Under the pieces are notes generated by a model. It was not told the origin of the DNA and made no database searches. It worked only from the letters and a program-made list of their open reading frames with translations. The translations under genes and the position numbers were made by a program. A stretch of 7,176 nt of DNA from Planctomycetota bacterium (GTDB taxonomy: Bacteria; Planctomycetota; Phycisphaerae; UBA1845): positions 1-7,176 of the forward strand of contig JADFIX010000182.1 of assembly GCA_022566435.1 (NCBI GenBank), in the 5' to 3' direction. Positions 1-7,176 of this stretch are shown in pieces; position 1 is the stretch's first letter, and every line of letters begins with the position of its first letter.

Positions 1-467
1 TCACTGTCACGAGTAATCAGATTTTGGCCGATATCGGGCGAGCACAAATTAGCTCGACCCTCGTCGAGGGGCACTTCCCGAAATACCAGGATGTGATTCC
101 TTCCGATTGCGACCGTTCGGTCGAACTACACACCAGCGAGTTTCTTCACGCGACGAAACAAGCGGCCCTTTTGACAAACGAAGAATCGAAGGGCGTACGG
201 CTGGCGCTATCCGACGGGGAGTTGACGCTTTCGAGCAGGGCATCTGAACAGGGCGAAGCGACTGTATCGCTTCCCGTGAAGTATACTGGTGAGCCGCTCG
301 AAATCGGTTTTAATCCGGTGTTTCTAACTGACGTGTTGCGCATCGCGCATGAGGACGACGTGACGCTGGAACTCGCCAAACCGAACCGTCCCGGCGTCAT
401 ACGAATCGGGGATGATTTTGTCTATGTCGTGATGCCGGTCAACCTCGCGTCCGGCGCGGCAAGGTGA
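1..467 (+). CDS. dnaN: DNA polymerase III beta subunit (sliding clamp), C-terminal part; 5' end outside the window
   Basis: This is the ring-shaped clamp that tethers the replicative polymerase to DNA and serves as a docking site for many repair and replication proteins. The frame is open to the left edge (first whole codon at position 3), so 154 C-terminal residues of a protein usually about 370 long are visible. The piece VEGHFPKYQDVIP matches the linker before clamp domain 3 (E. coli has IEGRFPDYRRVLP). EIGFNPVFLTDVL matches the domain 3 helix, and YVVMPVNL is the signature C-terminus (E. coli YVVMPMRL). A short extra tail, ASGAAR, follows it. A TTG at position 24 could be mistaken for a start, but the clamp similarity begins before it and the gene clearly continues upstream. 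It is followed after 4 nt by the DUF721 gene, so the two are probably cotranscribed and translationally close. Confidence 0.95.
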   Translation, partial: TVTSNQILADIGRAQISSTLVEGHFPKYQDVIPSDCDRSVELHTSEFLHATKQAALLTNEESKGVRLALSDGELTLSSRASEQGEATVSLPVKYTGEPLEIGFNPVFLTDVLRIAHEDDVTLELAKPNRPGVIRIGDDFVYVVMPVNLASGAAR

Positions 468-471
468 TCGG

Positions 472-858
472 ATGACGGCACAGAAGCTGAAATGGACGCA
501 AGAGAATTGTCGCCGCGATGATTTTCGCCAAGTGCCGGTCGGTACGCTGGTTCGTCGGCTTGCCGAAGATCTGCAGGGACGCGAGGAAGAAGACCGGCGA
601 CGCGCTGCCCGGGCAGCCGCCCGAATCACGGATGATTCATTTCGGTCTCACTGTCGTATCGGAGGGATCCGAGGCCGAACCGTCGTGGTGACCGTGGACA
701 ACGCGGGCTTGGTGGCCGCGATGCGTGGGCAATGGTTGCGACCGCTTCTTGCGGCGTTGGAAGGCGGACTACCCGGAAAACCGATCAATCGGATCGTTTT
801 CGAATATGGGAAATCCGGGGCGGATATTGTGGCGACCGATCGCCAGGGGCTTGAGTAG
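472..858 (+). CDS. DUF721/DciA-like protein, candidate replicative helicase loader/operator
   Basis: A 128-residue basic protein. The N-terminal half is charged and rich in Arg, Glu and Ala (residues about 25-50) and probably helical. The C-terminal half (about 60-120) has the DUF721 pattern: a glycine-rich turn and beta strand (RGRTVVVTVDNAG), then a helix with a Trp-Leu core (MRGQWLRPLLAALE), then a final strand ending NRIVFEYG. Proteins of this family include DciA, which interacts with DnaB in bacteria that lack DnaC/DnaI. The role is taken from the family and from position: DUF721 genes commonly sit between dnaN (or recF) and gyrB. The start ATG lies 4 nt after the dnaN stop, with AAGGTGAT just upstream (461-468, overlapping that stop) as ribosome binding site. 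The assignment rests on overall pattern and context rather than on a sharp catalytic motif. Confidence 0.72.
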   Translation: MTAQKLKWTQENCRRDDFRQVPVGTLVRRLAEDLQGREEEDRRRAARAAARITDDSFRSHCRIGGIRGRTVVVTVDNAGLVAAMRGQWLRPLLAALEGGLPGKPINRIVFEYGKSGADIVATDRQGLE

Positions 859-870
859 GGTCAGACGATT

Positions 871-3466
<2,596 letters not shown>

Positions 3467-3509
3467 CACGCGATGTAGTTTGATGCCGCTATGTCTGTGT
3501 GGCGATCAG

Positions 3510-3532
3510 ATTGCGCGGGGTGCCGTGGCAAT
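3510..3532 (+). other. Possible stem-loop between gyrB and top6A
   Basis: An imperfect inverted repeat: ATTGC (3510-3514) pairs with GCAAT (3528-3532), and inside it CGG (3516-3518) pairs with CCG (3523-3525) around the loop GGTG. No T-run follows, so it does not look like an intrinsic terminator. It might be an RNA processing or stability element in a gyrB-top6A transcript, or chance. Confidence 0.2.
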
Positions 3533-3542
3533 GCGCCGGTTC

Positions 3543-3551
3543 GGGAAAGGA
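3543..3551 (+). promoter_or_regulatory. Ribosome binding site of top6A, decides the start
   Basis: GGGAAAGGA sits 7 nt before the ATG at 3559. A GTG at 3499 would add 20 residues but has no comparable site before it, and the added residues (MAIRLRGVPWQCAG...) do not resemble the family. The ATG at 3559 is therefore preferred. The site is also part of a small inverted repeat: GGGAA (3543-3547) and TTCCC (3554-3558) enclose AGGATA, which would put the AGGA core in a hairpin loop. Confidence 0.7.
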
Positions 3552-3558
3552 TATTCCC

Positions 3559-4767
3559 ATGGCGAAGAAAACGACACGAGCGGCGAAGACGAAATCGCCG
3601 GTAAAGCGCAGCGGGGGCGCGGCCAAGAGTCCGCGGGCGAGGACGCAGACTTCGTCAAGGCGGCGTAACGGACGGCCTCAAGGTACCGCGAAAGAGCGGC
3701 TGGAGAATCTCGCGAAGTCCATTGTTGATCAGGCCGATCGCGAGAAGGACCCGGCCATCGCTATCCCCACCCGCTCGCTTTCCAACGTGACCTACAACGA
3801 AAAAACGCGCCACGTCGAAATGGGTGACAACAAGCAGTCACGAAACTTCTTCAATTACGGCCAGGCCAAGCGATTCATGCAGACGATGCTGGTGGCCTCC
3901 AAGTGCAAGGAGTTGATCGAACGCGGCAAGACCGCCAGCATCCGCCAGATTTATTACCTTGCCAAACACACCATCAAGGGCACCAACGAGAAGACCTTCG
4001 ACGATCAGGCCGAGTCGGATCCGGTTATCGAGGATGTGGAAGTCTCGATCGACGCTCTTCGCGAGGAACTGCACGTCTTCGCCAGCAACCGCGGCAACCT
4101 CGTGGGGCCGATCACCCTGGTGGACGACGGCAATACGCTGGACTGTGCGGCCATGGGCAGCGCGGGCTATGCCGTGCCCAGTATTTGTGAGTCGAGCGTT
4201 ATTCAGTTCAAGAAGTGCACGGCCAAGTTCATCCTCCATGTGGAAAAAGACACCGTATGGCGCCGCTTTCACGAGGATCGCTTTTGGAAGAAACACAATT
4301 GCATCGTGTCGCACGGCGGCGGTCAGCCCGCACGTGGTATGCGGCGACTACTGCGTAGAATGCACGAGGAATTGAAGCTTCCGGTCTTCGTGCTGCTCGA
4401 TAACGATCCGTGGGGGTATTACATCTATTCGGTCATCAAGCACGGGTCGATCAATCTGGCGTACGAATCCAAGCGTATGGCCATCCCCGACGCCAAGTTC
4501 ATCGGCGTTTCCAGCTTCGACTACGACCGCTGCGATATGAGCGACGACGTGAAGATCGACCTCGACGCCAACGACATCAGGCGCGCCAAACAAATCGCCG
4601 CCTATCCCTGGTTCGCCAACAAGCGGCCATGGCAGCGCGAATTCAAAAAGATGATCGCCAACGGTTTCAAGATGGAAGTGGAAGCGATGATCTCCAAAGA
4701 CCTGGAATACCTCACCGAACATTACGTGCCGATGAAACTCAAAGACAAGAAGCAGTGGTTGGATTGA
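3559..4767 (+). CDS. top6A: DNA topoisomerase VI subunit A (Spo11/Top6A family), archaeal type in a bacterial context
   Basis: DNA-cleaving subunit of the type IIB enzyme topoisomerase VI (A2B2), which passes one duplex through a double-strand break in another. The 402 residues cover the whole family. Residues 1 to about 42 form a Lys/Arg/Ala-rich tail. The alignable core starts near IPTRSLSNVTY. The winged-helix 5Y-CAP domain holds ASIRQIYYLAKHT with the Tyr132-Tyr133 pair; the second Tyr matches the active-site position. The Toprim domain has VEKD (Glu229), SHGGGQPARGMRRLLRRMHEEL, and LLDNDPWGYYIYSVIKHGS with Asp281 and Asp283. Both metal-binding elements are intact, so the protein should be able to cut DNA. 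The C-terminal part includes YPWFANKRPWQREF and runs to a normal end. The close match to archaeal Top6A motifs, rather than to eukaryotic Spo11 or MTOPVIA, suggests canonical topo VI. The partner B subunit (a GHKL ATPase) is not adjacent; gyrB is. Cotranscription with gyrB across 92 nt is possible. Confidence 0.95.
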   Translation: MAKKTTRAAKTKSPVKRSGGAAKSPRARTQTSSRRRNGRPQGTAKERLENLAKSIVDQADREKDPAIAIPTRSLSNVTYNEKTRHVEMGDNKQSRNFFNYGQAKRFMQTMLVASKCKELIERGKTASIRQIYYLAKHTIKGTNEKTFDDQAESDPVIEDVEVSIDALREELHVFASNRGNLVGPITLVDDGNTLDCAAMGSAGYAVPSICESSVIQFKKCTAKFILHVEKDTVWRRFHEDRFWKKHNCIVSHGGGQPARGMRRLLRRMHEELKLPVFVLLDNDPWGYYIYSVIKHGSINLAYESKRMAIPDAKFIGVSSFDYDRCDMSDDVKIDLDANDIRRAKQIAAYPWFANKRPWQREFKKMIANGFKMEVEAMISKDLEYLTEHYVPMKLKDKKQWLD

Positions 4768-4924
4768 GGTACGGTAGTTCGCCAATTCTTCGCATTTCTA
4801 GGATATCTATGCGGGTTATTGGGTCTCGTGCAACGTAGTGGGGCGGTGATTTTCGGAGATATCGAGGACTTGGGACCCAGATTGCACGCTTTCCCTCGCA
4901 CCGGCCTCATGATACAAGGGTACT
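4768..4924. other. 157-nt gap between top6A and the HD gene, no gene seen
   Basis: No terminator with a T-run and no clear -35/-10 pair could be found. It contains three short complementary pairs in a crossing order: GATATC at 4802-4807 and 4858-4863, GGGTC (4821-4825) with GACCC (4874-4878), and CGTGCAA (4827-4833) with TTGCACG (4882-4888). The change of gene type on either side suggests that a promoter for the HD/YwgA unit lies here, but I cannot point to it. An in-frame TGA at 4910-4912 prevents any upstream extension of the HD gene. Confidence 0.4.
4916..4920 (+). promoter_or_regulatory. Ribosome binding site of the HD-domain gene
   Basis: AAGGG lies 4 nt before the ATG at 4925, a rather short spacing. 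The in-frame stop at 4910-4912 and the lack of other start codons in the next 20 codons make ATG 4925 the only reasonable start. Confidence 0.45.
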
Positions 4925-6358
4925 ATGGATGGCCCAGCGACGAATTCCTCCGGCAATACGCAACCGCGTCGTCGAACCAAAGTCTTTCGGGACCCGATCC
5001 ACGATCTAATTTATCTCGGGCCGGATGACCACTGGATTCTCGAACTCATCGACACCAAAGAATTCCAACGGCTACGACGAATACGCCAGTTGGGTTTGGC
5101 TCATTTCGTATACCCTGGTGCGGAGCATACGCGATTTACGCATTCTTTGGGCGTTTTCAATTTCGCGAGGCGCATGATAGATAAGCTGATTGAGCGGCAC
5201 CGCGATGATGACGAAATCCGCGATCAAATCGAAGGGAATAGTGCCTCAATCAAGGCGGCTGCGTTACTTCACGACATCGGGCACGGCCCTTTTTCGCACG
5301 TCTTCGAACGAGTGTTCAAGGCCGAGGATAGCAGTTTCCCGTCGCACGAGAATCGCTCATGCGAGATCTTGCGAGACACCGATACAGAAATCGGCCGAGT
5401 GCTCAATGGGTTGGAAGGCGTCGATGTTGACATCGTCTGTTGCCTGATCTCAGGAGAAGAAGGTCCGCCGCCAGATCCGTATCTGAAGGACATTGTGAGC
5501 AGCCAACTTGACGCCGACAGGATGGATTACCTCCTGAGGGACAGCCTCATGACCGGCTCGCGATACGGCCAGTTCGATTCTGAATGGATCCTGAACGCTC
5601 TGGCAATCGGGGAACCAAGATTGGGAGATCGTACGGTCAAGAAACTCTGTCTCGATTCGAGCAAGGGAACAGGTGCAATTGAGGGGTTCCTCCTTGCGCG
5701 GCGGCTAATGCTACAGCATGTGCACGGCCACAGGACCACGCGCGCTTACGAAGCGGAGTTGATTCAAACGCTCCGTTTGGCCGTATTACTGTGCCCCACA
5801 CTTCCTGACGATACGCCCGAGCCCGTTAAGAACTTGTTGGCAAAGCAAGGGAAAGTAACCACCAACGAGTACTTGATGCTAGATGATGAAGTGTTTTGGT
5901 GGGCACTTCGTCGCTGGGCTGCGTGGAGCGGTACGGCTCTCAACAAGGGTTCGCTTCAAGAGTCGCTGCAGCGTCATTCGCTCCGCCTTGTTCGCCGAAA
6001 TGTCCCCTGGAAAACGGTAGAGCTTGATGACGATAAAATAAAAGATGCGGTGGCGCTGATGAAGCACCTGGAGAAGGATGAGAGCCCACTAAAGTTCGAG
6101 TGCCGTGTCGACAGGCTGGAAGACCTGCCATATAAAGACTTTCAGTATTTCAGCCGCAAGAACTTGGACGACGAGGAGGCTTTTTTCCGAGAGATATTCT
6201 TGATTTTGCGGGACAATTCGACGATACGCCTGTCGAAGGTTCCCGATTCGCTGATCCTCAAGGGATTAACCGAGCACTTGGCCGTGTATCGTTTTCACTA
6301 CAACCGTGAATTTTCGGAAGAATTTGCTAGACTAATGGGTCAGTTTGGTGTATGTTAG
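4925..6358 (+). CDS. HD-domain phosphohydrolase, SAMHD1/YwfO-like dNTPase candidate
   Basis: A 477-residue cytoplasmic protein with no signal peptide or membrane segment seen. It begins with a polar tail (1-18), then VFRDPIHDLIYL, the usual opening of this family. The metal-binding HD set is complete: His73 in HTRFTHSLGV, His116-Asp117 in LLHDIGHGPFSH, and Asp196 in SQLDADRMDYLLRD. His120, His125 and His141 (PSHEN) match the extra active-site histidines of SAMHD1. Characterised relatives (human SAMHD1, Enterococcus EF1143) hydrolyse dNTPs to deoxynucleosides and triphosphate and are controlled by nucleotides. That activity is likely here but cannot be proved from sequence, because some HD relatives act on other phosphoesters. 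The C-terminal 200 residues are helical and charged, as in YwfO, and total length is slightly above the roughly 430 of YwfO. It is followed after 25 nt by the YwgA-like gene, forming a probable two-gene unit. Confidence 0.88.
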   Translation: MDGPATNSSGNTQPRRRTKVFRDPIHDLIYLGPDDHWILELIDTKEFQRLRRIRQLGLAHFVYPGAEHTRFTHSLGVFNFARRMIDKLIERHRDDDEIRDQIEGNSASIKAAALLHDIGHGPFSHVFERVFKAEDSSFPSHENRSCEILRDTDTEIGRVLNGLEGVDVDIVCCLISGEEGPPPDPYLKDIVSSQLDADRMDYLLRDSLMTGSRYGQFDSEWILNALAIGEPRLGDRTVKKLCLDSSKGTGAIEGFLLARRLMLQHVHGHRTTRAYEAELIQTLRLAVLLCPTLPDDTPEPVKNLLAKQGKVTTNEYLMLDDEVFWWALRRWAAWSGTALNKGSLQESLQRHSLRLVRRNVPWKTVELDDDKIKDAVALMKHLEKDESPLKFECRVDRLEDLPYKDFQYFSRKNLDDEEAFFREIFLILRDNSTIRLSKVPDSLILKGLTEHLAVYRFHYNREFSEEFARLMGQFGVC

Positions 6359-6371
6359 GGTGTCCGGAAGC

Positions 6372-6376
6372 GGAGG
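6372..6376 (+). promoter_or_regulatory. Ribosome binding site of the YwgA-like gene, decides the start
   Basis: GGAGG (continuing as GGAGGTG) lies 7 nt before the ATG at 6384, an almost ideal arrangement and the strongest such site in the window. A TTG at 6345 would add 13 residues and overlap the HD gene by 14 nt, but it has no such site. Confidence 0.75.
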
Positions 6377-6383
6377 TGTTGGG

Positions 6384-6893
6384 ATGAGCGTCGAATCGGC
6401 GATGCTGGTCGCGCGGTTGGTGGGTGAGCTGGGCGAAGTGAGTGGCCGGAAGCGGCTGCAAAAAATCGTGCATCTTCTCCAGGCGACCGGCGCCAAGGAA
6501 TTCGGCTATCGCTTCATACTGCACTACTTCGGCCCGTACTCGAAAGAGCTTGCTAACGACCTGGACTTTTTGAGTGACGTGAAGATCTTGGACGAACGTC
6601 CCCCCGGCGCCGGCGAAAGCAGCTACAAGTACGCGGTTTTCCCGGAAGTAATGGACGAAGTCAACCGCATGTCCGATCGTGACGAGGGCGGGGAGGAATG
6701 GAAAAAGCTAGCGCTGGAGTTGAAAAAGCGAGAAGTCCCGTTTCTTGAGGCGTTGTCGACGATCGTCTTTCTGTCGAAACGTGGGCGGCACGGAACGAGG
6801 CTCCGAAGGGAGTTTGATCGTATCAAACCGAATTTGAACGCCTGCTTCGGTCAGGCCGAAGAATTTGCGAACCGGCGAGGATTCCTGTCGTAA
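6384..6893 (+). CDS. YwgA-like protein of unknown function
   Basis: A 169-residue soluble protein. Near the N-terminus it has GELGEVSGRKRLQKIVHLLQ (residues 14-33), then FGYRFILHYFGPYSKELANDL (40-60). This is the pattern GRKxLQK followed by Y/F-x-F-x-x-Y/F-GPYS-x-EL that I recall from Bacillus subtilis YwgA. A variable, charged middle (about 70-115, ERPPGAGESS and DRDEGGEEW) leads to a second conserved helix, PFLEALSTIVFLSK (119-132), and a C-terminal stretch ending AEEFANRRGFLS. No catalytic residues are evident. The N-terminal pattern also resembles the Panacea (DUF4065) fold found in antitoxins, but that link is my inference. The gene lies 25 nt after the HD phosphohydrolase, the same neighbour as in Bacillus (ywfO-ywgA), so it may regulate or bind that enzyme. 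Function is unknown. Confidence 0.75.
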   Translation: MSVESAMLVARLVGELGEVSGRKRLQKIVHLLQATGAKEFGYRFILHYFGPYSKELANDLDFLSDVKILDERPPGAGESSYKYAVFPEVMDEVNRMSDRDEGGEEWKKLALELKKREVPFLEALSTIVFLSKRGRHGTRLRREFDRIKPNLNACFGQAEEFANRRGFLS

Positions 6894-7176
6894 TGCGAAA
6901 CCACGTAATCGATCAACTCCCATGTTCGCACGGGGGCGTGGAAAACCAGCTCCGCCTTTATCACCTGAATGCAAGCGAGTGGGCCTGAAATCGCCGGTGG
7001 CCGCTCTGTTTGGGTCCACATAAGATGTGGTAGGTCCCTCTTTTTCGGCCCATATTACAGCTTTAACCCGAAGTTCCGCTGGCAGGCGAAGCGCAAGTTT
7101 CGGCGACGGCGAAGGTTGTGGTTCGGAGGTGTTTCCGGGAACTGACTACAAGCCCAGGAGTTCAAAGACGCGGGCC
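6894..7176. other. Non-coding stretch after the YwgA-like gene
   Basis: No gene can be supported in these 283 nt. They hold a probable terminator hairpin (7012-7045) and a longer pairing around it: TGGGCC (6980-6985) with GGCCCA (7047-7052), continued by GAAA (6987-6990) with TTTC (7043-7046), with one bulged base. At the extreme right a minus-strand frame reads ARVFELLGL and stops at 7148-7146, which could be the end of a convergent gene, but nine codons are too few to call. Confidence 0.4.
7012..7045 (+). terminator. Probable intrinsic terminator of the HD/YwgA unit
   Basis: A perfect 6-bp stem, CCACAT (7016-7021) with ATGTGG (7025-7030), has a 3-nt loop. It is extended after an internal loop by GGG (7012-7014) with CCC (7036-7038). 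A T-rich tract, TCTTTTT (7039-7045), follows at once on the + strand. This is the right order and polarity for transcripts coming from the YwgA-like gene 118 nt upstream. The stem is only moderately GC-rich and the 5-nt asymmetry weakens it. Confidence 0.42.

Noticed and set aside
3499..3558. GTG start giving a 20-residue longer Top6A
   Set aside because: The ATG at 3559 has a strong ribosome binding site; the extra residues do not look like the family.
4768..4924. Promoter elements such as TTCGCC with TAGGAT or TATCTA around 4778-4809
   Set aside because: The hexamers match the consensus poorly and the spacings (15 or 20) are off, so no promoter is called.
4819..5028. Short + strand frame across the gap before the HD gene
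   Set aside because: It runs into the HD gene in another frame, has no ribosome binding site I can see, and its product resembles nothing known to me.
6345..6383. TTG start giving a 13-residue longer YwgA-like protein overlapping the HD gene
   Set aside because: GGAGGTG before the ATG at 6384 is far better, and the family similarity begins after that ATG.
6950..6970. TTATCACCT as a possible DnaA box near the dnaN cluster
   Set aside because: It differs from TTATNCACA at several positions and stands alone; no origin is supported inside the window.
6708..7019. 103-codon minus-strand frame over the end of the YwgA-like gene and the following gap
   Set aside because: Most of it mirrors the YwgA-like coding region; composition is arginine/proline-rich as expected for a shadow, with no motif.

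Overview
The window looks like the replication-initiation neighbourhood of a bacterial chromosome of moderately high GC. It carries five complete protein genes and one partial one, all on the + strand. The first three are the 3' end of dnaN (sliding clamp), a DUF721/DciA-like gene and a full gyrB. These commonly sit beside dnaA and oriC in bacteria; recF, often found between dnaN and gyrB, is absent here. I see no mobile element, tRNA, rRNA or CRISPR array. The combination of this cluster, a GyrB with a long proteobacterial-type insert, and a bacterial copy of the archaeal-type topoisomerase VI A subunit makes me lean to Planctomycetota or a similar deep phylum. That placement is an inference, not something the window proves.

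Layout. Positions 1-467 hold the C-terminal part of the beta clamp. After 4 nt comes the DUF721 gene (472-858), a candidate DnaB helicase loader/operator, and after 31 nt gyrB (890-3466). A 92-nt gap holds a possible small hairpin and a strong ribosome binding site. It leads into top6A (3559-4767), encoding a complete Spo11/Top6A-type DNA-cleaving subunit with its tyrosine and Toprim acidic residues intact. No top6B lies next to it; the neighbouring GHKL ATPase is GyrB, which belongs to a different topoisomerase class.

After a 157-nt gap without a clear gene comes a second unit. An HD-domain phosphohydrolase of the SAMHD1/YwfO type (4925-6358) is followed after 25 nt by a small YwgA-like protein (6384-6893). 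As I remember it, the same two families are also neighbours in Bacillus (ywfO-ywgA), so they probably form a functional pair of unknown purpose. The last 283 nt hold no supportable gene but contain a hairpin followed by a T-run, a likely terminator for this unit.

How the genes could work together: the first block supplies replication machinery (processivity clamp, helicase loading, supercoil relief). Top6A adds a second kind of double-strand-passage activity if a B subunit exists elsewhere. The HD enzyme may adjust dNTP pools, which would fit a replication neighbourhood, but linkage is the only evidence for that connection.
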